The position numbers were made by a program, and so were the translations under genes. The notes beneath the pieces are model-generated. The model saw only the letters and a program-made list of their open reading frames with translations. It was not told the origin of the DNA and did not search any database. DNA of 5,564 nucleotides from Verrucomicrobiota bacterium (lineage in GTDB: Bacteria > Verrucomicrobiota > Verrucomicrobiia > Verrucomicrobiales > DEV007), in contig JAQCER010000287.1 of the NCBI GenBank assembly GCA_027618625.1, positions 1-5,564 on the forward strand, given 5' to 3'. Shown piece by piece: positions 1-5,564 of the stretch (position 1 is the first letter of the stretch; every line of letters starts with the position of its first letter).

Positions 1-7
1 GGCTTTT

Positions 8-29
8 GTTGGTGTGTTAGGACACCAAC
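8..29. repeat. perfect 8-bp inverted repeat (hairpin)
   Basis: GTTGGTGT (8-15) and its exact complement ACACCAAC (22-29) flank a 6-base loop. Reading the minus strand, in the direction of the tRNA-Asn transcript, the hairpin is followed by AAAAGCC rather than a T-run, so it is not a typical intrinsic terminator. A T4 run lies on the plus-strand 5' side. It could be a 3' processing or stability structure of the tRNA transcript, or chance. No coding region is visible in 1-112. Confidence 0.45.
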
Positions 30-34
30 GGAAG

Positions 35-82
35 GCGCGGTGTCGTCAAAAGGTGTTGTCACTTACCAGAAAGGCACCGCGC
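35..82. repeat. GC-rich 8-bp inverted repeat with 32-base loop
   Basis: GCGCGGTG (35-42) pairs perfectly with CACCGCGC (75-82) and encloses 32 bases. Inside lies an imperfect direct repeat, GGTGTCGTC (39-47) and GGTGTTGTC (52-60), with 8 of 9 bases identical. The structure sits just downstream of tRNA-Asn on the tRNA's strand. There is no T-tract in the right place for an intrinsic terminator. The function is unknown; it might be a tRNA-adjacent small element or the edge of a repeat. Confidence 0.35.
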
Positions 83-112
83 AATTCATTGCAACTCCCT
101 AATTATTAACAG

Positions 113-184
113 CTCCGGCAGTAGGATTCGAACCTACGACCTAGTGATTAACAGTCACCCGCTCTACCGCTGAGCTATGCCGGA
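113..184 (-). tRNA. tRNA-Asn (anticodon GTT)
   Basis: Read on the minus strand, a full cloverleaf folds. The 7-bp acceptor stem is TCCGGCA/TGCCGGA, with G as the discriminator base. The D-arm is GCTC...GAGC. The anticodon stem is GGTGA/TCACT around loop CTGTTAA, and the GTT anticodon occupies 152-150. The variable loop is short, and the T-arm is GTAGG/CCTAC with loop TTCGAAT. GTT reads the asparagine codons AAC and AAU. The 3' CCA is not encoded, since the sequence continues CT after the discriminator, so it must be added after transcription. The gene lies 54 bases beyond the terminator of the upstream VWA gene and so probably has its own promoter, although I could not pick out a convincing one. 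Confidence 0.97.
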
Positions 185-190
185 TTTTGG

Positions 191-209
191 CCTTTCGGAG
201 TGCCGAAGG
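191..209. repeat. small hairpin just upstream of tRNA-Asn
   Basis: On the minus strand CCTTCGG, loop CACT and CCGAAAGG form a 7-bp stem with one bulged A. It ends 6 bases before the tRNA 5' end. It could lie in the tRNA leader and affect 5' processing, or be incidental. Confidence 0.3.
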
Positions 210-237
210 TTGCAGCAGGGCAATGGAAATGCAAGAA

Positions 238-263
238 GAAAAAACGCGCTGTTTCCCAGCGCC
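238..263 (-). terminator. intrinsic terminator of the exb/VWA operon
   Basis: On the minus strand GCGCTG (262-257), loop GGAAA (256-252) and CAGCGC (251-246) form a perfect 6-bp GC-rich stem. One G and then six T (244-239) follow. This is a standard Rho-independent terminator. It lies 39 bases beyond the stop of the VWA gene, in its direction of transcription and before tRNA-Asn, so it closes the four-gene cluster. Confidence 0.85.
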
Positions 264-301
264 TCCAGTGCTCAGCCGGGGCTGGGAGATGCAGTCAGAA
301 C

Positions 302-1405
302 TCAACGTTTTGCGGCTTTAACGCGGCGAAACTTGCCTGCTGATCTGGTCGAGATTCCGCGGAGCATGCGTTCTTCCTCGCGTTTATCGTTCCCGGTGAC
401 GTAGTAAATCGTGTGAATCCGGGGAATCGATGGTCGCGACTTCTTGGCATCGGTGATCATCTGGAAGATTTCGGTGTCGGCAATGGTCTCCATCTTCCCC
501 TGCGCCAGCGAACGGGTGGCATTGCCATCGGACAGCATAAAGGCTATCTCGGGGTTCAATTCGAACAATGCCTCAATCGCGTAGTCATGCCGGGTACCGC
601 CGGGTCTACCGCCAGTGGGGCCGGCCTTACCGACGTCGACGTTGGCCTGAATGTGTTCTTTCGCGGCGCGCTTGTTGGCATCGGTCGCATTTACCAGTTC
701 AGGCTTCCATTTTCGCGCGCTGCCGGACCAGTGAACGATCCCGAAGCGGGCATCGACTCCGAGGCCATCGATCAAGCTGAAGGCCTGTTCCCGGATCACT
801 TGAAATGACTGGTCTTTCCCTTCACGCAGTTTCTTGCTGGTTCCGTAATCGTAGTCACCGGTCCGTCCGAACATGGAACTGGACACGTCGATCATGATGA
901 CGACGCTGCGGGCGTTGTCTTTAATGTCGAAAAAGCTCATGCCTTCACCGCTGCCACCGCCTCCTTTGAGACCGCTCCCCTGTCCGGAACCGATGCCAGC
1001 GGAACCGGCCAGCGTAGTGATTTGATCGGTGACCATCTCGCTTGGATCAAGGGGCAGCATTTGATCCATGTCCACCTCAGGCAGATCTGGAAGAGTGATC
1101 TCGGCAGGCCGCGTCGATACAAGCTTGTCCGTAAAGGTGGGCTTGGGTGCCATGGCTTCGTGCTGCGCCATGTTCATTTTGTGTTCTGGCGTCTGCACGG
1201 GGATGGTGATTTTCTGCACCACGTCAAATGTTGCCTCCGGCTCCTGGAAATGTTTGGCAACGATCCATACACCAAAGATCGCGAGCAATACCCCATGGGC
1301 GATGATACTGCCGATGATGATGGAGCCGACCATTCGCCTTCGGCGGACTGCCTGCGGATCCGTGGCTGCTGCAGTTGCTGCTTTGCTATGTTTCTTTTTT
1401 GGCAA
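302..1405 (-). CDS. TonB-like membrane-anchored VWA-domain protein
   Basis: This protein (367 aa from TTG 1405) is probably the output component of an ExbB/ExbD proton-driven complex in the inner membrane. It starts with a basic cytoplasmic stretch (KKK at 3-5, RRRR at 21-24), then has one membrane helix at about 28-50. The helix contains S33-xxx-H37, the SxxxH pattern of the TonB helix that contacts ExbB/ExbD. A Pro- and acid-containing periplasmic spacer (about 51-133) and a Gly/Ser linker (about 134-155) lead to a VWA domain (about 167-360). Its metal site looks complete: DVSSS (D173, S175, S177), T271 in GGTRHD and D293 in LSDG. There is no TonB C-terminal domain. The cluster order supports a motor-coupled role; the ligand is unknown. 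The start is uncertain: TTG 1405 lies 11 bases after the exbD2 stop and keeps the basic tail. ATG 1333, preceded by GAAGG, would give 343 aa. An upstream TTG at 1474 overlaps exbD2 and is less likely. Confidence 0.9.
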   Translation of the reverse strand: MPKKKHSKAATAAATDPQAVRRRRMVGSIIIGSIIAHGVLLAIFGVWIVAKHFQEPEATFDVVQKITIPVQTPEHKMNMAQHEAMAPKPTFTDKLVSTRPAEITLPDLPEVDMDQMLPLDPSEMVTDQITTLAGSAGIGSGQGSGLKGGGGSGEGMSFFDIKDNARSVVIMIDVSSSMFGRTGDYDYGTSKKLREGKDQSFQVIREQAFSLIDGLGVDARFGIVHWSGSARKWKPELVNATDANKRAAKEHIQANVDVGKAGPTGGRPGGTRHDYAIEALFELNPEIAFMLSDGNATRSLAQGKMETIADTEIFQMITDAKKSRPSIPRIHTIYYVTGNDKREEERMLRGISTRSAGKFRRVKAAKR

Positions 1406-1416
1406 GGTTTTCAGGA

Positions 1417-1866
1417 TCAGGATTTGGGTTCGGCTCCAGCAAAGGTCATGCCGGCGATTCCAGCTTTGGCACAAGCATCGAAAACATCGACTACTCGCTG
1501 ATGCGGCACATCATTGTGGGCATCAATGGTGACCAGGGCTTCGGCCTGGTTCAAGTCAGCAGATTCCTTCAACCGGGACAGGGTGGCAACGACCCGCGGC
1601 ATGGGAACGTCATTGGCGGCCGCCAGCTCGAGCTCGTTGAGCACGATTCGCCCGTCCGCCAGGATTTCGATTCGCTGTTCGTCGGGTAATTCGACTGCTT
1701 CCGTCTGCGCCACCGTTCCCGGCAAGCCGAGGCTGATGTCGCTCTCGGGGTCGATTGGCTTTGACGTCACCATGAAGAACACCAGCAGCTGGAACACCAG
1801 GTCGATCATGGGCCCCATCTGCATCTCCACAGCCTGGTGCTTTCGCTTGCTTCTGCGTACTGCCAT
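1417..1866 (-). CDS. ExbD/TolR-family protein, second paralogue
   Basis: 149 aa, a usual ExbD/TolR length. A short basic cytoplasmic tail (RRSKRKH) precedes a single membrane helix at about 18-35. The helix carries the family signature GPMID, and D22 is the proton-carrying Asp of ExbD/TolR. The rest (about 36-149) is the small periplasmic domain, including the ILADGRIVLN strand region typical of the family. With ExbB it should form the stator-like proton channel that drives a partner through the periplasm. It differs from its neighbour exbD1 in the helix (VFQLLVFF versus TFLLLIFF), the spacer and the C-terminus, so it is a diverged paralogue and not a recent copy. The ATG at 1866 is 21 bases after the exbD1 stop and has no Shine-Dalgarno motif. 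The spacing fits translation as part of an exbB-exbD-exbD-VWA transcript. Confidence 0.93.
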   Translation of the reverse strand: MAVRRSKRKHQAVEMQMGPMIDLVFQLLVFFMVTSKPIDPESDISLGLPGTVAQTEAVELPDEQRIEILADGRIVLNELELAAANDVPMPRVVATLSRLKESADLNQAEALVTIDAHNDVPHQRVVDVFDACAKAGIAGMTFAGAEPKS

Positions 1867-1887
1867 CAGATCAGATCAATCAATCGG
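1863..1887. repeat. short GATT/GATCT tandem repeats before exbD2
   Basis: The 21-base gap between exbD1 and exbD2, read on the minus strand, is GATTGATT followed by GATCTGATCT and then GATG, which contains the exbD2 start codon. It is a low-complexity run of GAT-based units. It replaces any Shine-Dalgarno motif and might affect start choice or be prone to slippage. Confidence 0.3.
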
Positions 1888-2298
1888 TTAGCGGTTGAGC
1901 GTTCCAACGATCACGTGGGTGGCGCCGGCTTCGGTGGCCATTCGCACCAGTTTTTTGGTCTGCTCCGAGCGTGCGTTGCGATCCGCGCGAACGTAGATCC
2001 GCAGTGGCGGACTGGTCTTGAAGCGCTCCAGCAGGTAGGCCTTCAACTCCCCGTCCGTGGCAGTCTGATCACCAATGTAGTAGCGGCCGTCGGCATCGAT
2101 ATTGATGATCTCGCGATTGTCCTGGGTATCGGGATCCACCGCATTCTTCGCCTGAGGAAGCTCGAGAGGAACGCTGACCTTTTGATCCGTCAGGCGTGCC
2201 GTAACCATGAAGAAGATTAGCAGCAAAAACGTCATATCGATCATCGGAGTCAGCTGAAATGTGACTTCATCTTCGGGGCGGCGACGGGCTCGTTGCAT
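1888..2298 (-). CDS. ExbD/TolR-family protein, first paralogue
   Basis: 136 aa, normal for ExbD/TolR. A basic N-terminus (RARRRPEDE) precedes one membrane helix at about 17-34 that contains the LTPMID signature; D21 is the conserved membrane Asp that carries protons. The periplasmic part has the expected INIDADGRYYIG strand, followed by a segment ending in THVIVG. It should assemble with the ExbB pentamer as the peptidoglycan-side, force-transmitting subunit. In this cluster it probably pairs with exbD2. The ATG at 2298 is 15 bases after the exbB stop, and the preceding bases contain no clear ribosome-binding motif. ExbD and TolR cannot be told apart by sequence alone. The absence of tolA, tolB and pal in the window, and the TonB-like neighbour, favour an Exb-type label. 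Confidence 0.94.
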   Translation of the reverse strand: MQRARRRPEDEVTFQLTPMIDMTFLLLIFFMVTARLTDQKVSVPLELPQAKNAVDPDTQDNREIINIDADGRYYIGDQTATDGELKAYLLERFKTSPPLRIYVRADRNARSEQTKKLVRMATEAGATHVIVGTLNR

Positions 2299-2313
2299 GG
2301 AGCTGGGAAAGTG

Positions 2314-3085
2314 TCAGGATGCCAGTGTCTCTTTCGAGGGTGCAGTATCAGCCAACTGGACTTCTCCGGAAAGGACATCGATCAGACGTGTCACGCGTTT
2401 TTGAACTTCGGTCATGATCCCCGTCAGCTTGTTGCGGAAAAAGAAGTAGAAGAACATCGCCGGGATGCCAACGATCAAGCCGCCTGCCGTGGTGGCCATC
2501 GCCTCGCCAATCCCTCCAGAGAAATCCTTCACTTCCATAGCACCGCCTTTCAAATCGTTGAAGCTGGTCATCATGCCGGTAACGGTACCCAGCAGACCGA
2601 TCATGGGCGCAACCGTGGCGAACACGTTGAGATAGTTGATCCACAACATCTGCCGGACTTCCTCGTGATCCAGCGCATCGGCGGCAGCCTGATCCATCGA
2701 TTCCTTGTTCGCCCGATCGCGCTCGAAGTTCACTTTCAGCAATGCTGACGACACCACTCTGGTTGGGGTTTTCCTCGCAGAGGGCATAGGCATTCGATAC
2801 ATCGCGGGATTGCATATTGCGCAGCAGCGTGTCGTTGATTCCGGCTGGGCACATCTTCTTTTGCGTGATCTGCAGGAAGCAATACAGCATCACTGCGATG
2901 GTGGCGATGGAACAGAGCAACAGAATGTGCATCATCCACCCGCCTTGATTATACACCTCAAGCAGCGAGGTGGTTTCTGCGACACCGACAACGGGCTTGG
3001 GAGCGGGAGCGACCGTTTCATCTTGAGCCGCCGCTGTCAAAAGGGCGGACAGCCATGTTGCGCTCCCCCAGAGGATTCGCTGCAT
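2314..3085 (-). CDS. exbB: ExbB/TolQ/MotA-family proton channel, with apparent one-base frameshift
   Basis: Two overlapping frames together give one normal ExbB of about 256 aa if one base is removed at the run 2765-2772. The N-terminal part has a signal-like hydrophobic start (about 3-20), a Pro-rich stretch, and helix 1 at about 50-72. After the shift come helix 2 at about 148-172 with GLLGTVTGM (T167) and helix 3 at about 195-217 with E194 and T199 in GIGEAMATTAGG. These match the pore-lining threonines and the glutamate of E. coli ExbB. The joined reading at the break is EENPTRVVSS. As written, the first frame runs on to a stop at 2348 as nonsense. The second frame alone could start at ATG 2802 but would lack helix 1. 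I prefer ATG 3085, with GGTGA 7 bases upstream; ATG 3130 and TTG 3193 are alternatives. It heads the exbD-exbD-VWA cluster and should form the pentameric proton channel. An indel or sequence error is the likeliest cause. Confidence 0.88.
2761..2774 (-). other. frameshift site in exbB (A4C4 run)
   Basis: On the minus strand the sequence is GGAAAACCCCAACC. Upstream, exbB is read as GAA AAC CCC AAC. Downstream, conservation requires ACC AGA GTG GTG, one base further on. Deleting one A or one C, or reading CCCA as a four-base proline codon, restores a continuous ExbB. Homopolymer runs of this kind are common places for sequencing indels and for real slippage. Confidence 0.8.
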
Positions 3086-3172
3086 CGCGAGTTCACCGGA
3101 AAAGCGCAACTGATTCTGTATTTCGTTCATAGGCAGCAGACTATGCCAGTAGAAACGCGAGAAGGTAAACTC

Positions 3173-3212
3173 AAAAAAACGCGTTCGATTCAACCCTTAA
3201 ACCCAGCGTTTC
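3173..3212 (-). terminator. possible weak terminator between corA and exbB
   Basis: On the minus strand an outer stem AAACGC/GCGTTT encloses an inner hairpin, GGTTTAA-GGG-TTGAATC, of 7 pairs (2 of them G-T). Seven T (3179-3173) follow. The structure spans the corA stop codon. The stems are imperfect, so termination may be partial. If real, it separates kdsD-corA from the exb cluster and implies a separate promoter between about 3172 and 3086. Confidence 0.35.
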
Positions 3213-4336
3213 TTGCGGAAGAAAAAGAACATCCCGGCGCTGATGGCTAGGAAGACACACCAGAGCGCGGGATAGGCCCATGGCTGTTTCAGCTCCGGCA
3301 TCAATTCGAAATTCATTCCGTAGATTCCGGCAAGAAAGGTCAACGGCAGAAATAGAGCGGAAAAACATGCGAGGAAACGCATCACTTCGTTCAGTTGGTT
3401 ACTCAGTGCGATGGAGTGAAAATCACGGAGACTGATGCTTGCCTCCCTGAGCGATTCGACAGCGGCGGCCAGGTGCCCGCCATGATCCGCGAGATCGCGA
3501 AAGAACGGTTCGGTGGTTTTTGTGAGAAGGGGCGAGTCGATCCGCACCATCCTGACAGACACATCCCTCAGCGGGCGCACGATGTGGCTCAGAGTGGTTG
3601 CCTGCCGTCTGCAGATAAAGACATCATGCGCCTCAACTTTCTCGGTTCCGTCAAAGAGTTTTTCCTCGAGAAGATCCATGCGATCTTCCAGCCAGTCGAT
3701 TACAGGAAAATAGTGATCTACCGCCACGTCCAACACCGCCCAGGCAAGGTATTCGGCACCCTGTTGTCGAATGCGCTGATTGCCCTGTAACAGTCGCTCC
3801 ATTACCGGATCGAAGTGCGCGGAGTGTGACTCATGAAACGTCACCAGCAGCCGCCCTGCCATGAGAAAAACCGACAACTGCTCGGTGCCGATCTCACCGT
3901 CGATGTAGGTTTGGGGATCGCCGATGACCTTCACTGTTACAAAGAGGAAGTCCTCGAATTGCTCTACCTTCGGCCTGTGATGCGTGTTCAGGACGTCCTG
4001 TCGCGCCAGTGGATGAATACCGAGGGCGTCTGACAGCTGATCGATCATCTCCACCTCGTGCAAGCCCGTCACGCGAAGCCAGCGCGTCATCCCCTCTGGA
4101 ATGTCCCGCAGCAATGCAGGCACTGTGGATGGGTTCGTTACCGGGCAGCGATCAAATCTTTCGGAATCGTAAGCGATCAATTCGATATGCAGGGCATCGA
4201 CTTTCCGCTCCCCTACGTGAACGAGTTCATCTGGCGATTGCCCTGGCAGTCGATCGCCCAGCAGCATTCCGGATTCAAAAGTGGATTGTGAGGATGTGGT
4301 CATGATAGGAGAGTTGCTCCATTGTAATTTACACAT
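3197..4336 (-). CDS. corA: CorA-family magnesium transporter
   Basis: 379 aa, within the normal range for CorA, a pentameric inner-membrane channel that imports Mg2+ and often Co2+ or Ni2+. The long cytoplasmic N-terminal domain (about 40-320) includes the family-typical stretch QDVLNTHHRPKVE (113-125) and a helical region (about 205-315) leading into the pore. Helix 1 at about 321-340 ends in the signature Y-GMN (340-342), followed by MPEL (346-349) in the selectivity loop. Helix 2 (about 354-373) ends in a basic RKKR tail facing the cytoplasm. The intact GMN and MPEL favour CorA over the zinc exporter ZntB. The ATG at 4336 is 4 bases after the kdsD stop, indicating co-transcription and coupled translation. 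ATG 4303 (368 aa) is an alternative, with GGAG rather far upstream, and the first 35 residues are not family-conserved. The stop is at 3197. Confidence 0.95.
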   Translation of the reverse strand: MCKLQWSNSPIMTTSSQSTFESGMLLGDRLPGQSPDELVHVGERKVDALHIELIAYDSERFDRCPVTNPSTVPALLRDIPEGMTRWLRVTGLHEVEMIDQLSDALGIHPLARQDVLNTHHRPKVEQFEDFLFVTVKVIGDPQTYIDGEIGTEQLSVFLMAGRLLVTFHESHSAHFDPVMERLLQGNQRIRQQGAEYLAWAVLDVAVDHYFPVIDWLEDRMDLLEEKLFDGTEKVEAHDVFICRRQATTLSHIVRPLRDVSVRMVRIDSPLLTKTTEPFFRDLADHGGHLAAAVESLREASISLRDFHSIALSNQLNEVMRFLACFSALFLPLTFLAGIYGMNFELMPELKQPWAYPALWCVFLAISAGMFFFFRKKRWV

Positions 4337-4340
4337 CAGG

Positions 4341-5357
4341 TTAGACCAGTCTCACTCTGCTGAGATCCTGCGTATCTACCATTCCCACGGGCCGCCCGCC
4401 TTCATCGATCACGATCAGGTCATCGATCCGGTGCTCGTTAAAAAGCTTGATCACCTCTACCGCCAGCCGATCCGACGAGATCGTGATCGGATTGGCCGTC
4501 ATATGGTTGCACACGGGATCTTCACCAATCCCCGAATTCTTCGCAAACGACCGGACGAAGTCGCCCTGGGTAAAGATTCCAGCGACCCTGCCCGTCACAT
4601 CATCAACTACCACAGCAGCCCCGCCACGTACCGCGATCATTCCGCTCAGGGCATCGGCGACGGACGTCTGCAACCCCACCTTGGCGATGACACCGTCTCC
4701 CCGCATGATTTGCGCAACCTTCAGCAGCAGACTTCTCCCAAGTGACCCACCGGGATGCAGTCGGGCGAAATCGGACGCTTTGAATCCCCGTGCTTCCAGC
4801 AATACCATTGCCAGCGCATCCCCCAGAACCAGCATCACTGTGCTGCTCGATGTAGGAGCAAGATTCAGCGGACAGGCTTCCCGCTCTACGTTCACATCCA
4901 GAACAATATCACTGTGCCGTGCAAGCATCGATTCCGGTCGCCCGGTGACGGCGATCAGTGTTAGATTCAGACTTCGCAGATGAGGCAGGATGCTGGTGAT
5001 CTCATCGGTTTCACCGCTATGGCTCAAGACGATTGCTACATCGCCATCGTTCACCACGCCCAGATCACCATGAAGGGCGTCCTGCGAATTCAGCACCACT
5101 GCGGTCGCGCCAGTGCTGTTAAAAGTAGCTGCGATCTTCGCTCCGATATTGCCGGATTTTCCCACGCCCAAGATGACAATCTTACTGCGATTCTGGAGTG
5201 CGGACTGCAGCGCCTGAACGGCCTGCCGAAAAGACTCCCCGACGCGATCGACGAGACGCTGGAGTTCGGCGATCTCAAGTTCGATCACCCTTCTGGCGCG
5301 GGCGACGTAGTCTGCCGGTGGTGCGGTTTCTTCTGGAGAAATATCGTCTGAATTCAT
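4341..5357 (-). CDS. kdsD: D-arabinose 5-phosphate isomerase (KdsD/KpsF/GutQ family)
   Basis: 338 aa. It interconverts D-ribulose 5-phosphate and D-arabinose 5-phosphate in the cytoplasm, the first committed step to Kdo, the sugar linking lipid A to LPS core. The sugar isomerase (SIS) domain (about 40-180) contains GVGKSG (64-69), HGDLG (96-100), SHSGET (112-117) and CPLNLAPTSS (162-171). HPGGSLG follows at 201-207. K67, E119, E160 and H201 match the E. coli KdsD active-site set K59, E111, E152 and H193 with a constant offset of 8. Two CBS domains follow (about 215-270 and 284-334), as in full-length KdsD and unlike SIS-only isomerases. The ATG at 5357 has no clear Shine-Dalgarno motif, but the SIS domain is complete from there. 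It is the first gene of a pair with corA. KpsF and GutQ share this reaction; no capsule or sorbitol genes are visible, so KdsD is the default name. Confidence 0.95.
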   Translation of the reverse strand: MNSDDISPEETAPPADYVARARRVIELEIAELQRLVDRVGESFRQAVQALQSALQNRSKIVILGVGKSGNIGAKIAATFNSTGATAVVLNSQDALHGDLGVVNDGDVAIVLSHSGETDEITSILPHLRSLNLTLIAVTGRPESMLARHSDIVLDVNVEREACPLNLAPTSSSTVMLVLGDALAMVLLEARGFKASDFARLHPGGSLGRSLLLKVAQIMRGDGVIAKVGLQTSVADALSGMIAVRGGAAVVVDDVTGRVAGIFTQGDFVRSFAKNSGIGEDPVCNHMTANPITISSDRLAVEVIKLFNEHRIDDLIVIDEGGRPVGMVDTQDLSRVRLV

Positions 5358-5436
5358 TGATCGTCTGGACGCAGCCTCACCTACTACTGAATCTCAAGCG
5401 CGGGCAGATGACAAAGAGAAATTCACCGCAGAAAGA

Positions 5437-5475
5437 AAGGGGGTCAGAACCACACTCGTGGTTCCACCCCCCCTT
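5437..5475. repeat. strong GC-rich hairpin, possible REP-like element or terminator
   Basis: GAACCAC (5447-5453) and GTGGTTC (5458-5464) pair perfectly around the loop ACTC. The stem then continues, after a small CA/C internal loop, with GGGGGT (5439-5444) against ACCCCC (5466-5471), and AA/TT after a two-base bulge. Thirteen or more pairs make this the most stable structure in the window. On the minus strand it is followed by TTTCTTTCT, so it could end leftward transcripts entering from the right. The AAGGGGGTCAG start resembles repetitive extragenic palindromes mobilised by REP-associated transposases, but no second copy is present here to test this. Confidence 0.5.
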
Positions 5476-5515
5476 GTTGCGGCTATCAGGAGTATTGTGG
5501 GCCTGTTAGCGTAGT

Positions 5516-5532
5516 TGGATTAACGTGGATTA
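5516..5532 (+). repeat. TGGATTA direct repeat, 10-base period
   Basis: TGGATTA occurs at 5516-5522 and 5526-5532, one DNA turn apart and just before the possible ATG at 5536. It could be a regulator site for the rightward gene or chance. No convincing -35/-10 pair was found for either direction in 5358-5535. Confidence 0.2.
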
Positions 5533-5535
5533 TTC

Positions 5536-5564
5536 ATGAGCGATCTACTGCGACTTGCAAAAGA
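5536..5564 (+). CDS. possible start of a rightward gene, cut by the window edge
   Basis: An ATG at 5536 opens a frame reading MSDLLRLAK and runs off the window. It is divergent from kdsD. Support is limited to its position after a non-coding gap and plausible codons. The upstream bases GTGGATTATTC give only a weak ribosome-binding match. Nine residues are too few to identify a family. Confidence 0.35.

Noticed and set aside
8..29. Hairpin as an intrinsic terminator for tRNA-Asn
   Set aside because: The bases that follow on the minus strand are AAAAGCC, with no T-tract.
177..404. Plus-strand 75-codon open frame
   Set aside because: It begins inside tRNA-Asn, crosses the terminator and runs antisense to the end of the VWA gene; no family features.
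1406..1474. N-terminal extension of the VWA protein to TTG 1474
   Set aside because: It would overlap exbD2 by 58 bases and adds Cys/Trp-rich residues that look like shadow translation of the exbD2 end.
1022..1891. Several plus-strand open frames of 104-159 codons opposite exbD2 and the VWA gene
   Set aside because: They are antisense to genes with clear domains, lack recognisable motifs and have Cys/His/Arg-rich shadow composition.
2348..2764. Continuation of the first exbB frame to a stop at 2348
   Set aside because: After the A4C4 run the translation is rich in R, G, S and H, has no family motifs and lies over the conserved frame, so it is a frameshift artefact.
2314..2802. Separate short ExbB gene starting at ATG 2802
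   Set aside because: It lacks helix 1, and its first residues are out-of-frame translation of the conserved upstream part; it is the second half of the frameshifted exbB.
1..5564. CRISPR array, insertion sequence or phage genes
   Set aside because: No regularly spaced repeats, transposase or phage motifs, and no target-site duplications were seen.

Overview
This window looks like chromosomal DNA from a Gram-negative bacterium with an LPS outer membrane. It encodes a D-arabinose-5-phosphate isomerase of the Kdo pathway and an ExbB/ExbD proton-driven motor. The set of ExbB, two ExbD paralogues and a membrane-anchored von Willebrand A (VWA) protein reminds me of Verrucomicrobiota/PVC genomes such as Opitutia. 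That placement is inference from gene content and style, not from a search.

Nearly everything is on the minus strand, so transcription runs right to left. At the right edge, a possible plus-strand gene starts at 5536 and leaves the window. A 178-base divergent intergenic region (5358-5535) follows and holds a strong GC-rich hairpin. Next come kdsD (5357-4341) and a CorA-type Mg2+ transporter (4336-3197), separated by 4 bases and so probably co-transcribed. A possible weak terminator overlaps the corA stop.

The second block is a tight four-gene cluster: exbB (3085-2314), exbD1 (2298-1888), exbD2 (1866-1417) and a VWA gene (1405-302), with gaps of 11-21 bases. It ends in a clear intrinsic terminator at 238-263. 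After that come tRNA-Asn(GTT) at 184-113 and about 110 bases of non-coding sequence with inverted repeats.

The VWA protein is the main point of interest. Its N-terminal membrane anchor carries the SxxxH pattern known from the TonB membrane helix. It is followed by a Pro/acidic periplasmic spacer and a Gly-rich linker. A VWA domain with an apparently complete metal site (MIDAS) then stands where TonB would have its C-terminal domain. I infer a proton-motive-force-driven machine in which ExbB/ExbD energise a periplasmic VWA effector instead of TonB. As written, exbB has a one-base frameshift at an A4C4 run. Both halves are well conserved, so a sequence error or very recent indel is more likely than old decay.

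kdsD supplies arabinose-5-phosphate for Kdo/LPS and corA imports Mg2+. Both concern the envelope only loosely, and I see no mechanistic link to the exb/VWA cluster beyond adjacency.
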